In this document: positions 10,628 to 22,494 of the stretch, in pieces
How the letters are laid out: every line of letters begins with the position of its first letter
Numbering within the stretch: position 1 is the stretch's first letter
NCBI RefSeq assembly: GCF_904849725.1
Contig: NC_058523.1
Coordinates: 208,223,689-208,287,688, forward strand
Origin: Hordeum vulgare subsp. vulgare
Taxonomy: Eukaryota; Streptophyta; Magnoliopsida; Poales; Poaceae
Direction of reading: 5' to 3'
Length of the DNA: 64,000 bases
The notes under the pieces: model-generated
What the model was told of the DNA's origin: nothing
The model's database searches: none
The model's input: the letters and a program-made list of their open reading frames with translations, nothing else
Program-made: the position numbers and the translations under genes

Positions 10628-13600
10628 ATCGCTCACGCGACAGTCATCCTGAATTTTAATACGTTCCTAGAGAAAGCTAAGTTGAAAGATGATGGAAGAA
10701 ACTTTGTAGACTGGGCTCGTAATCTTAAGCTAATCTTACAAGTTGGGAAGAAGGATTATGTCCTTAATGCTGCGTTAGGAGATGAACCACCCGCTACGGC
10801 TGATCAGGATGTTAAGAACGCTTGGTTAGCACGTAAAGAGGACTACTCAATAGTTCAATGTGCAGTCTTGTATGGCTTAGAACCGGGACTTCAACGTCGC
10901 TTTGAGCGTCATGGAGCATTTGAGATGTTCCAGGAGTTGGAGTTTATCTTTCAGAAGAACGCCCGGATCGAGAGGTATGAGACCTCCGATAAATTCTATG
11001 CTTGCAAGATGGAGGAAAACTCATCTGTCAGTGAACATGTGCTCAAAATGTCTGGGTACTCAAACCGTCTAGCTGAGCTGGGGATTGAACTCCCGCAAGA
11101 AGCTATCACTGACAGAATCCTTCAATCACTGCCGCCAAGCTATAAAGGCTTTGTGTTGAACTACAACATGCAAGGGATGAACAAGTCTCCCGACGAGTTG
11201 TTTGCGATGCTGAAAGTCGCAGAGTCTGAACTCCGTAAAGAGCATCAAGTGTTGATGGTGAATAAGACCACTAGTTTCAAGAGAAACGGCAAAGGCAAGA
11301 AGGGAAATTCGAAGAAGAGCGGCAAGCCTATTGCCAATCGGACGAAGAAACCCAAAGCTGGACCTAAGCCGGAAACGGAGTGTTACTATTGCAAGGGTAT
11401 GTGTCACTGGAAGCCCAATTGCCCCAAGTATCTGGCAGATAAGAAGGCGGGCAAAGAAAAATCAGGTATATTAGATATACATGTTATTGATGTGTACTTA
11501 ACCGGCTCTCGTAGTAGTGCCTGGGTATTCGATACCGGTTCTGTTGCTCATATTTGCAACTCGAAACAGGAACTGCGGAATAGGCGAAGGCTGGCGAAAG
11601 ATGAAGTGACGATGCGCGTAGGAAATGGTTCCAAGGTTGATGCAATCGCCGTCGGCATAGTGTCACTTCAGTTACCATCAGGATTAGTGATGAACTTAAA
11701 TCATTGTTATTTAGTGCCTGCGTTGAGCATGAACATTATATCTGGATCTTGTTTATTGCGAGACAGTTACTCGTTTAAGTCAGAGAATAATGGTTGTTCT
11801 ATTTCTATGAGTAACATCTTTTATGGTCATGCACCAAATGTGAGAGGATTGTTCATATTGAATCTTGATAGCGATACGCATATACATAACATTGAGACCA
11901 AAAGAGTTAGAGTTAACAATGATAGCGCAGTATTTTTGTGGCACTGCTGCTTAGGTCATATTGGTGTAAAGCGCATGAAGAAACTCCATGCTGATGGACT
12001 TTTGGAGTCACTTGACTTTGATTCACTTGACACGTGCGAACCATGCCTCATGGGCAAGTTGACTAAGACTCCGTTCTCAGGAACAATGGAGCGTGCAAGT
12101 AACTTGTTGGAAATCATACATACCGATGTGTGTGGTCCGATGAGCGTGGAGGCACGCGGCGGATATCGTTATTTTCTCACCTTCACTGACGATTTAAGTA
12201 GATATGGTTATGTCTACTTGATGAAGCACAAGTCTGAAACATTTGAAAAGTTCAAGCAATTTCAGAGTGAAGTGGAAAATCATCGTAATAAGAAGATCAA
12301 GTTCCTGCGGTCTGATCGTGGGGGTGAATATCTGAGTTTCGAGTTTGGTGCTCACTTAAGACAATGTGGAATTGTTTCACAGTTAACACCGCCTAGAACA
12401 CCATAGCGTAATGGTGTGTCCGAACGTCGTAATCGTACTCTATTAGAGATGGTGCGATCTATGATGTCTCTTACTGATTTGCCGTTATCATTTTGGGGCT
12501 ATGCATTAGAAACAACTGCATTCACTTTAAATAGGGCACCATCAAAATCCGTTGAGACGACACCATACGAACTGTGGTATGGCAAAAGACCAAAGTTGTC
12601 GTTTCTTAAAGTTTGGGGATGTGATGCTTATGTCAAAAAGCTTCAGCCTGAAAAGCTGGAACCCAAAGCGGAAAAGTGCGTCTTCATAGGTTACCCAAAA
12701 GAGACAGTTGGGTACACCTTCTATCTCAAATCCGAGGGCAAAGTGTTTGTTGCTAAAAACGGAGCTTTTCTCGAGAAGGAGTTTCTCTCGAGAGAATTGA
12801 GTGGGAGGAAGATAGAACTTGACGAGGTTGTCGAACCTCTCATCCTTCTGGATGGTGGCGCAGGGCAAGGGGAAACCTCTGTCATTGCAACGCCGGTTGA
12901 GGAGGAAGTTAATGATGATGATCATGAAACTTCAGTTCAAGTTTCTGTCGAACCACGCAGGTCGACGAGACCACGGGCTGCTCTAGAGTGGTACGGTAAT
13001 CCCGTCTTATCAATCATGTTGTTAGACAACAATGAACCTGCGAATTATGAAGAAGCAATGGTGGGCCCAGATTCCAACAAATGGCTGGAAGCCATGAAGT
13101 CCGAGATAGGATCCATGTATGAGAACAAAGTGTGGACTTTGGAGGTACTGCCTGAGGGCCGCAAGGCCATTCAGAACAAATGGATCTTTAAGAGGAAGAC
13201 GGACGCTGACGGTAATGTGACCGTTTATAAAGCTCGACTTGTGGCAAAGGGTTTTTCACAAGTTCAAGGAGTTGACTACGATGAGACTTTCTCACCTGTA
13301 GCGATGCTTAAGTCCGTCAGAATCATGTTAGCAATAGCTGCATTTTTCGATTATGAAATCTGGCAGATGGATGTCAAAACGGTGTTCCTTAACGGTTTCC
13401 TTAAGGAAGAGTTGTATATGATACAACCCGAAGGTTTTGTCGATCCTAAGAATGCTAACAAGGTGTGCAAGCTCTAGCGATCCATTTATGGACTGGTGCA
13501 GGCATCTCGGAGTTGGAACAAACGCTTTGATGAGGTGATCAAAGCATTTGGGTTTATACAAGTGGTTGGAGAATCTTGTATTTACAAGAAAGTGAGTGGG

Positions 13601-14593
13601 AGCTCTGTGGCGTTTCTAATATTATATGTGGATGACATATTACTGATTGGAAACAACGTAGAGTTTTTAGAGAGCATAAAGGATTACTTGAATAAAAGTT
13701 TCTCTATGAAGGACCTAGGAGAAGCTTCTTACATTCTAGGCATTAAGATCTATAGGGATAGATCAAAACGCCTGATAGGACTTTCACAAAGCACATACCT
13801 TGATAAAGTTTTGAAGAGGTTCAAAATGGAACAGTCCAAGAAAGGGTTCTTGCCAGTTCTACAAGGTACGAGATTGAATAAGACTCAGTGCCCAGCAATT
13901 GATGAAGATAGAGAGCATATGCACTCCGTCCACTATGCTTCAGCCATAGGTTCTATCATGTATGCGATGCTGTGCACTAGACCGGATGTTAGCCTGGCCA
14001 TAAGTATGGCAGGTAGGTTCCAGAGTAATCCACGAGTGGATCACTAGACAGCGGTCAAGAATATCCTGAAGTACCTGAAAAGGACTAAGGAGATGTTTCT
14101 CGTGTATGGAGGTGACAAAGAGCTCGCCGTAAAAGGTTACGTCGATGCAAGCTTTGACACAGATCCGGACGACTCTAAGTCGCAAACCGGATACGTATTT
14201 ATTCTTAATGGGGGTGCAGTAAGCTGGTGCAGTTCCAAGCAAAGCGTTGTAGCAGACTCTACATGTGAAGCGGAGTACATGGCTGCCTCGGAGGCGGCTA
14301 AGGAGGGTGTCTGGATGAAGCAGTTCATGACGGATCTTGGAGTGGTGCCAAGCGCACTGAATCCAATAACCTTGTTCTGTGACAACACTGGTGCCATTGC
14401 CTTAGCAAAGGAACCGCGGTTTCACAAGAAGACCAGACACATCAAACGATGCTTCAACCTCATCCGCGACTACGTCGAGGGAGAGGACGTGAATGTAGCA
14501 GACCCGCTGACTAAAGCTCTTCCACGGCCAAAACATGATCAACACCAGAACTGTATAAGTGTTAGATTTATTACAATGTATTTCACATGGTGA
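10628..14593 (+). pseudogene. Angela copy B gag-pol polyprotein (broken)
   Basis: The frame is collinear with the copy at 26093. The start codon is ATC (10628-10630) where the other copy has ATG. Domains in order: gag (NFVDWARNLKLIL region); zinc knuckle CYYCKGMCHWKPNC (about 11380-11425); aspartic protease FDTGSVAHICNS (~11528); integrase with HH/CC finger (WHCCLGHIG … CEPC), catalytic Asp in IHTDVCGP, Asp in RSDRGGEY and Glu in VSERRNRTLL; reverse transcriptase with LYVDDILL (~13620); RNase H. In-frame TAG stops lie at 12404-12406, 13475-13477 and 14045-14047, each replacing a CAG or TGG codon of the sister copy. The RNase H tail has a 27-bp deletion near 14493. There are no frameshifts before that point, so the damage is almost only point mutation. 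Confidence 0.92.
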
Positions 14594-14617
14594 TGTGAGG
14601 GCTAGATTATTGACTCT

Positions 14618-14633
14618 AGTGCAAGTGGGAGAC
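14618..14633 (+). promoter_or_regulatory. Polypurine tract of Angela copy B
   Basis: AGTGCAAGTGGGAGAC ends one base before the 3' LTR; the same tract lies at 7541-7556 and 30101-30116. Confidence 0.8.
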
Positions 14634-16460
14634 TGTTGGAATTATGCCCTAGAGGCAATAATAAATATAGTTATTATTATAATTCCTGTATCAAGATAAT
14701 CGTTTATTATCCATGCTATAATTGTATTGAATGAAGACTCATTTACATGTGTGGATACATAGACAAAACACCGTCCCTAGCAAGCCTCTAGTTGGCTAGC
14801 CAGTTTATGAAAGATAGTCAGTGTCTTCAGATTATGAACAAGGTGTTGTTGCTTGATAACTGGATCACGTCATTAGGAGAATCACGTGATGGACTAGACC
14901 CAAACTAATAGACGTAGCATGTTGATCGTGTCATTTTGTTGCTACTGTTTTCTGCGTGTCAAGTATTTATTCCTATGACCATGAGATCATATAACTCACT
15001 GACACCGGAGGAATGCTTTATGTGTATCAAACGTCGCAACGTAACTGGGTGACTATAAAGATGCTCTACAGGTATCTCCGAAGGTATTAGTTGAGTTAGT
15101 ATGGATCGAGACTGGGATTTGTCACTCCGTGTGACGGAGAGGTATCTCGGGGCCCACTCGGTAATACAACATCACACACAAGCCTTGCAAGCAATGTAAC
15201 TTAGTGTAAGTTGCGGGATCTTGTATTACGGAACGAGTAAAGAGACTTGCCGGTAAACAAGATTGAAATAGGTATACGGATACCGACGATCGAATCTCGG
15301 GCAAGTAACATACCGAAGGACAAAGGGAATGACATACGGGATTATATGAATCCTTGGCACTGAGGTTCAAACGATAAGATCTTCGTAGAATATGTAGGAT
15401 CCAATATGGGCATCCAGGTCCCGCTATTGTATATTGACCGAGGAGTCTCTCGGGTCATGTCTACATAGTTCTCGAACCCGCAGGGTCTGCACACTTAAGG
15501 TTCGACGTTGTTTTATGCGTATTTGAGTTATATGGTTGGTTACCGAATGTTGTTCGGAGTCCCGGATGAGATCACGGACGTCACGAGGGTTTCCGGAATG
15601 GTCCGGAAACGAAGATTGATATATAGGATGACCTCATTTGATTACCGGAAGGTTTTCGGAGTTACCGGGAATGTACCGGGAATGACGAATGGGTTCCAGG
15701 AGTTCACCGGGGGGGGGGGGGCAACCCACCCCGGGGAAGCCCATAGGCCTTGAGGGTGGCACACCAGCCCTTAGTGGGCTGGTGGGACAGCCCAAAAGGG
15801 CCCTATGCGCCAAGAAGAAAAAATCAAGAGAAAAGAAAAAAAAGGAGGAGGTGGGAAGGAAGGGGGACTCCCTCCCACCAAACCAAGTCCAGCTCGGTTT
15901 GGGGGGGGGGGAGTCCTGCCCCCTTGGACTCGACTGACCCCCTAGGGGCAACTTGAGCCCCATGGCAAGGTCCCCTCCCTCCCACCTATATATACGGAGG
16001 TTTTAGGGCTGATTTGTGACGATTTTTCCACGGCAGCCCGACCACATACCTCCACGGTTTTTCCTCTAGATCGCGTTTCTTCGGAGCTCGGGCGGATCCC
16101 TGCTGAGACAAGGTCATCACCAACCTCCGGAGCGCCGTCACGCTGCCGGAGAACTATTCTACCTCTCCATCTCTCTTGCTGGATCAAGAAGGCCGAGATC
16201 ATCGTCGAGCTGTACGTGTGCTGAACGCGGAGGTGCCGTCCGTTCGGTACTAGATCGTGGGATTGATCGCGGGATTGTTCGCGGGGCGGATCGAGGGACG
16301 CGAGGACGTTCCACTACATCAACCGCGTTCACTAAACGCCTCTGCTGTATGATCTACAAGGGTACGTAGATCACTCATCCCCTCTCGTAGATGGACATCA
16401 CCATGATAGGTCTTCGTGCGCGTAGGAAATTTTTTGTTTCCCATGCGACGTTCCCCAACA
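14634..16460 (+). repeat. 3' LTR of Angela copy B
   Basis: TGTTGGAATT… to …CCCCAACA, 1,827 bp, with a TATA box at 15987-15994 and longer G-runs than its partner (15710-15721, 15900-15911). The Sabrina protease sequence resumes at 16461. Confidence 0.95.
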
Positions 16461-16971
16461 TATACCTTGCTCCATTAAAGGCAACTACGTTAGAACTGTG
16501 TTATGCGACCTTGGAGCTGGTGTTAGTGTTATGCCTCTCTCTCTTTATCGTAGGCTTGAACTGGATAAGTTGACACCCACTGAAATCTCTCTCTTGGCCG
16601 ACAAATCAACTGCTTTCCCTATCGATATTTGCAAGGATGTGCCTGTTGTGGTTGCTAACGTCACTATCTTGATAGACTTTGTTATCATGGATATTCCCGA
16701 GGACGATGCCATGGCTGTCATCCTCGGAAGACCCTTTTTAAACACCGTAGGGGTTGTTATAGATTGCAACAAAGGCAATGTGACTTTCCATGTCAACGGT
16801 AATGAGCATACGGTGCACTTTCCGAAGAAACAATATCGACTACATTGCATCAATGCTATCCAAAAAACTTCATCGATTCTTATTGGGAGCTTTGAATGCC
16901 CTATTCCTCCTGTTAAGATGAAGTATGATTTGCTTGTTGGGGAGATACATATCCCCATTGAGGTGACCTAG
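16461..16971 (+). pseudogene. Sabrina-like retropepsin (protease) remnant
   Basis: The frame resumes right after the Angela LTR, reading IPCSIKGNYVRTVLCDLGAG. CDLGAG carries the aspartic protease active-site Asp. It continues with VSVMPLSLYRRL, the ADKSTAFPI block and the second conserved part VILGRPFLNTVG, typical of plant gypsy retropepsins, and stops at 16969-16971. It would cleave the Gag precursor. It is continuous with the gag remnant at 6091-7033 except for ~120 bp lost with the Angela insertion. No reverse transcriptase follows; the element is of the non-autonomous gag-pro type. Confidence 0.82.
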
Positions 16972-17751
16972 CGACTATTCGGAAATTCTCCGTTCTCTTT
17001 TGCGATTCAAAAAGGTTTCTCGAGGAGGCTTGATCAACCTCATTGACGGATTTTATTTCGATGACCACGAGATGGATGAATCGAGGAGTCACAAACCTCT
17101 GTTCCAAGCTTTCACCTTCGGTTGCTTAGAAGAAAAATGATAGGTGTAGTTTAGTTTTCCCTGTTTTCTCTTTTAGCGTCCGGTAGAAAAGTACCCCGAA
17201 AACAAAAGTTCTCCGAACATCCTGAAAATCAAGTATGATTTTTTCTGGAATTTTTGAAAAATTCTGAGACAAAGAGCTTGTCTGGGGGCTGCACCAGTGG
17301 GCCACAAGCCCTAGGGGCGCAGGCACCCCCTGGCCGCACCACCCAGGCTTGTGTGGCCCATAGGCACCCCCTCCACTCATTCTTGCTCTCATCTGGTTCT
17401 CCTACCTCCAGAAAAAATCATTTCGCAGCTCAAACCCGTGCTCTTGCTCCTCTTGCTGGGGTTTTCGATCTCTTTGCTCAAAGCACCATTCTCTGAACTG
17501 TTTTGGGCAAATTACTCCTTGGTAAGCGACTCCTCCATTGGTCCAATTAGTTTTTGCTCAAGTGCCTTATACTTCGCGTATTTTTGCTGCCTTGGTGACC
17601 ATGTTCTTGAGCTTTGGATGCTAATTTTAGCTGGTCCCAAGTAGTTTTGATGTGTAATATGGCCTCTAGGCACTTGTGGAGTAGTTGCTACGAGTTTAGT
17701 GGAGCCTTGTTCATTTTTCCATTGGATCACTGAAAATTTCAGAAAAGGAAG
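16972..17751 (+). promoter_or_regulatory. Internal LTR-like module between protease and second ORF
   Basis: 17170-17370 resembles the element's own LTR (20840-21020): a 'aaaagttctccgaacatcc' block, an A/T-rich block, then a GC-rich hairpin with arms at 17297-17310 and 17346-17360 around GGCCACAAGCC/GGCTTGTGTGGCC. It lies directly upstream of the second ORF. By analogy with the LTR this could be an internal promoter. I see no clear TATA box after the hairpin. Confidence 0.5.
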
Positions 17752-18772
17752 ATGTTCAGGAAAAATTATCATGGTGGTTCCTCAAGCAAGAGAGGTCCCC
17801 GTCTTGCGATTCGAGAGCCTGATCCTTACCAACCAAGGGGCGCGCATGTACAACCATGTGAATGGCCTTCTGATGAATTTATGATTGAGGCAGGTTTCAA
17901 AGATGAGTTTGATGCACTTGTTTGCAACGTCGGACTCGAAGAATTCATCTCCGATAAATGTGAACAGTATGTTGCTCTCACTGCCCCTTTTGTTCGTAGA
18001 TTCAAATTTTCAGTTGGCCGTGACACTTCGGTACTCTTTGATCTCTATGATAAATTGTATACCATGGATTTAGAGGATTTTAATAGAATTTGCAAAATAC
18101 CTATTTGGGGTAACCTGAATGATCCTCTTAAATCTTCGGTTATAGATTTTTGTTGTGGTATTACTGTTGGAGAAACTAGAGATATTACGCAAGCTACAAT
18201 GGGGAGTATTCATTTTCCTGCCTTGCATTACTTTGTCCTCTTCATAGGCAGATGCATTAATGGCAAGATTGAGCATTGTCACCTCTGCGCACCCGACCTT
18301 AGTATCCTTAAGAGCGCAGACAGGTGACAAAAGCTTCAACATAGGAGCTATAATAGCAAGGAGGCTGAATAAGAATGCTAATGAAGGGGATTTCTTTGGT
18401 GGGATCTATGCCATTCGCATAGCAAATTTTCTTGGAGTACCCATCCGCGAAGGAGATCCCCCGCTTCATACAGCTTTCCTTGACCGCGTCGCTTTGACAC
18501 ACTACCAGTTCCTAGAGAGGGATGACGAATCCCTCCTATGTCGTCTGATATTTAACCGGTAGCGTGTTTTCCATATTACCCTTCCTGCTCCTGCCTTCTT
18601 TGACTTTCAGGTAAAACGAAGATATTACATAACCAGAGGAGAGGTAGACGAGTATGAGAGGGAGGCTAAGGCTGCTCGTCTCCGTGAGGCAGTTATTCAG
18701 GCAGTGGCTGTAGCGCTCTCGTATAACCCCCATTATGATTTTGGGTTTCGCCAGGACCATCCTTGGGAGTAG
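17752..18772 (+). pseudogene. Second ORF of Sabrina-like element (unknown function)
   Basis: Starts ATG at 17752 (MFRKNYHGGSSSKRG, a basic start). It continues with EWPSDEFMIEAGFKDEF, LYDKLYTMDLEDFNRIC, ITVGETRDITQATMGSIHFPA and LFIGRCINGKIEHCHLC. One extra base near 18322 shifts the frame; the protein continues as GDKSFNIGAIIARRL and DFFGGIYAIRIANFLG. A TAG at 18560-18562 replaces an Arg-type codon. The last part (VFHITLPAPAFFDF … GFRQDHPWE) ends at 18770-18772. The expected product is about 340 residues. It is a retrotransposon-borne protein common in Triticeae; the position after protease equals that of the env-like ORF of Athila elements, but I see no signal peptide or membrane segment. 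Function unknown. Confidence 0.75.
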
Positions 18773-20724
18773 ACCAACTTAGGCCAAAAGACTAAGCTTG
18801 GGGGAGTACGTGTTCTCACCGACTTTACATTCTTGCTTATGCTTTCACTTTGTTAGCCGGTGTTCACACTTTGCCACTTTATCATCCATGCTAGTTTATT
18901 TTCTTTTTCTCGTTTTCTCTCCGTGTGTATGTCTAGTTTGAGAAAAACACAAAAATATTTTCCTTTTCTTCTTTTGCTTGTTGGGAGCTTTCCCGTGTAG
19001 ATAGTTTTCTGTTTCTTTGGGTCAAGGTAGAAGATATTGGTTACAATGTTTAGTGGCTCTTGCATGCATACCTGTTTAGCTTTCAAAGAGCCATATTACT
19101 TTGTCTTCTCCTTTGTGTTTGTCTGCAGATTCTAGCATAGTCAATGCACGAACAGTCTTATTATTCTTCACATCGTTCGGTCATGCAAGTGAAAGGAAAT
19201 AATGACGATATATGATGAAGTGACTGAGCCTGGAAAAGCTGTTATGAGCTTGATCTATTTTGTTTTTGTAAATATGACTAGCTCATCATGCCTGATTCAG
19301 CTTTTTTGTGAGAGAAACATGTTTGCAATGACAACTTAGAGATCATAGTTGCTTATGCCATGCTTACTTAGCTAGGAGCTTATAATGGTCTGTCTTGGTT
19401 GCCCACATGAATGTTGAGATGACTATGATGTAGTATGATAGGATGGTATCCTCCTTTGAATGATTCAAGTGGCTTGACTTGGCGCATGTTTACGCATGTA
19501 GTTGAAACAAAATCAACATAGCCTCTATGATATTCATGTTCATGGTGATTTATGTCCTACTCATGCTTGCACTCAATGTTAGTTAATCTCAATGCATTTT
19601 GATGACTCTTGTCGCTCTCTAGTTGGTCGCTTCCCAGTCTTTTACTAGCCTTCACTTGTACTAAGCAGGAATACTGATTGTGCATCCACTTCCATAAACC
19701 CAAAGTTGTTTCATATGAGTCCACCATACCTACCTATGTGCGATATCTACCTGCCGTTCCAAGTAAATTTGCATGTGCCACTCTCTAAATCTTCAAGAAA
19801 TAATCGGTTTTGCATGCTCGAACCGCTCATGTGGTGACAGGGGGCTACTGGTATCTTCCATTCTAGGCGTGTTATCCTCGATATGTGTTTATTCACTATC
19901 ATTCACGAGAAAGGGACCGGTAATTGGAATTACCAGTTCCATACTCAAATCAAAAAGATAATTGCAAACAAAACTCCCCCAGGATTGATGTTGGTATAGA
20001 CGGTACCCGAGGATTCGGCTAGCCGTGGAGTGTGATTGATTGGTGGTGGGGGAGTCAAAACTTTACTTCTCTGTTTGGGAACCGCCTATAGCATGTGTAG
20101 CGTGGAAGATGTTGAGAACTCTTAGTCATTGTGTTGACAATGAAAGCATGCCACCCAAAATTATTATCTCTGTTTTCAAAGCTTGAGCTCTGGTACCTCT
20201 GCAAATCAATGCTTCCCTCTGCGAAGAGCCTGTCTATTTATGTTCCTGTTGAATCATCCTCCTCTTACAAAAGAACCAATTAGAGAGCACCTCTGTCATT
20301 TTTATGCTTTGCTTTTAACTGTGTTGAGTATGACTATGACTGGATCTTCATTGCCTTTAATTACAATGTTTAGTCAGCCCTTGGTCTTTGAAGGTGCTCT
20401 GCATTTATGTCTTGCGGTCTCAGAAAGAGCTAGCGAGATACCATCTATTCCTACTGCTTCATGTTGTTTTGATTGAAGTGTTGATGTTCGAGACTTATTA
20501 TTATTTGCTCGCTCGCTGATTATGCCATTGATATGAGTTTACCATGAGAACTTGATGTCATTTGCTTATGTGGTTTGCTTGTGATCTTGCTGAAACTCTG
20601 GATATGAGTTAGACATAGTTGCAACAACAAGATCAAACAGAGTTCGTCAAAGTTTTTCTTTTGTCTCTTTCAGTTTGTCAACTGAATTGCTTGAGGACAA
20701 GCAAGGCTTTAAGCTGCGGGGAGT
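18773..20724 (+). other. 3' non-coding region of Sabrina-like element with polypurine tract
   Basis: About 1.95 kb of T-rich sequence, opening with GCTTGGGGGAGTACG (polypurine-like, ~18796). It ends with the true polypurine tract GCTGCGGGGAGT at 20713-20724, directly before the 3' LTR. No supported gene. Confidence 0.7.
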
Positions 20725-22313
20725 TGATACATCTCCGTCGTATCTACTTTTTCGAACTCTTTTTCCCTTGTTTTGGACTCTAATTTGCATGATTTGAATG
20801 GAACTAACCCGGACTAACGCTGTTTTTAGCAGAATTGCCATGGTGTTGTTTTTGTGCAGAAATAAAAGTTCTCGGAATGTCCCGAAAATTTATGGAGAAT
20901 TTTTGCGGAATAAAAGAAAAATACCCGCACAAAGATCCATCGGAGGGGGCGTGCCAGTGGGCCACAAGCCCACAGGCCGCAGCAACCCCCTAGGTCGCGC
21001 CGTGAGGGCTTGTGGGGCCTACGTGGCACCACCGCCCCCAAACTCAGCTCTATATCTTCCGTTTCGCCCGGAAACAAATCGGAGAGAAGGATTCATCGCG
21101 TTTTACGATACGGAGGCGCCGCCACCTCCTGTTCTTCATCTGGAGGGCAGATCTGGAGTCCGTTTTGGGCTCCGGAGAGGGGAAATCAATACCATCGTCA
21201 TCATCAACCTTCCTCCATCGACAATTCCATGATGCTCTTCACCGTTCATGAGTAATCTCATCGTAGGCTTGCTGGACGGTGATGAGTTGGATGAGATCTA
21301 TCATGTAATCGAGTTAGTTTTTGACGGGGATTGATCCCTAGTATCCACTATGTTCTAGATTGATGTTGCTACTACTTGGCTATGCTTAATGCTTGTCACT
21401 AGGGCCCGAGTGCCATGATTTCAGATCTGAACCTATTATGTTGTCGCCAATATATGTGTGTTTTAGATCCTATCTTGCAAGTTGTAGTCACCTGCTATGT
21501 GTTATGACTCGGCAACCCCGGAGTGACAATAGCCGGAACCACTCCCGGAGATGACCATAGTATGAGGAGTTCATGTATTCACCAAGTGTTAATGCGTTGG
21601 TCCGGTTCTTTATTAAAAGGAGAACCTTAATATCCCGTAGTTTCCATTAGGACCCCGCTGCCACGGGAGGGATGGACAATAGATGTCATGCAAGTTCTTT
21701 TCCCTAAGCATGTATGACTACATACGGAATACATGCCTACATTAGATTGACGAACGGGAGCTAGTTACTTATCTCTCCGTGTTATAGCTGTTACATGATG
21801 AATCACATCCTTCATACTCATCCATCACCGATCCACTGCCTACGAGTCTTTTACTACTGGTCCTTGCTACGTTACTTTGTCTAGGCTTGTCCCTTGCTAC
21901 AAAAGGGATTGGGCCACTTTGCAACTACTGTTGCTACTGCTGTTACTCTGCTGCTGCTGCTGCTACTGTTGTTCCTTGCTACTTCATTGTTACTTGTTGC
22001 AAGATCCTTTTTTGTCACCGTTGACGGGGAAGAATATTTTTCCGTCCACGTGCAACTTACTCACGCCATTGATACAAAGTTAGGAATAGTCTGTCGTCAA
22101 CAGATCTGCTTCTAGCACCGTTGCTATCATACTAATTTGCTACTGATACTTTGCTTGCAGACACTAATCTTTCAGTTGTGGTTGAATTTGATAAACTTAG
22201 CTGCTAATACTTGAGAATATTCTGTAGCTTCCCCTTGTGAGCGAATCAACAAATTTGGGTCGAATACTCTACCCTCGAAAATTGTTGCGATCCCCTACAC
22301 TTGTGGGTTATCA
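20725..22313 (+). repeat. 3' LTR of Sabrina-like element
   Basis: 1,589 bp, TGATACATCTCC… to …ACTTGTGGGTTATCA. GC-rich hairpin with arms at 20957-20971 and 21006-21019, then a TATA-like CTATATCTT at 21050. A short CTG/TGC run at 21945-21965 lies near the 3' side. Confidence 0.9.
21050..21056 (+). promoter_or_regulatory. TATA-like box of Sabrina LTR
   Basis: CTATATC about 30 bp downstream of the GC-rich hairpin, 325 bp into the LTR. Confidence 0.5.
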
Positions 22314-22494
22314 AGAGAAGCCATCACTTCCCATAAGATCATTACATGATCTTTCATGCTTTTGTTCTTTCTCAATCTATTGATCATGGCAAGAGGCAAA
22401 CCCCTTCAACTAAGACACTCTTTATTATATGGCTCACGAGCTCGAATACATCTGGGTGACTCAAAGCAAAACTCAATACTAAACACTAAGACTT

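Larger units (their letters stand above)
7557..16460 (+). mobile_element. Angela-lineage Ty1/copia element (copy B)
   Basis: LTR 7557-9374 (1,818 bp), internal 9375-14633, LTR 14634-16460 (1,827 bp). The ends are TGTTGGAATTATGCCC… and …CCCCAACA. The right flank begins TATAC inside the Sabrina protease region. There is no matching duplication on the left, because 7034-7556 is the tail of another Angela copy. The two LTRs differ at about 50 sites by hand count (about 2.7%). Confidence 0.9.
5822..22316 (+). mobile_element. Sabrina-like gypsy element (non-autonomous) containing Angela copies
   Basis: LTRs begin TGATACGTC/TGATACATC (5822; 20725) and the 3' LTR ends …GGGTTATCA at 22313. GAAGC occurs at 5817-5821 and 22317-22321. 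Three extra bases (AGA) separate the LTR end from the right duplication. Internal parts are 6091-7033 and 16461-20724: a gag C-terminal region, a retropepsin-like domain, then a second ORF (17752-18772). No reverse transcriptase or integrase lies between them, which fits what I recall of Sabrina as a non-autonomous family. The 5' LTR is cut to 269 bp, and its PBS and gag start are deleted. Confidence 0.85.

Noticed and set aside
21877..22115. Leu-rich frames in the Sabrina LTR
   Set aside because: They come from a CTG/TGC run; the same LTR region in relatives is non-coding.
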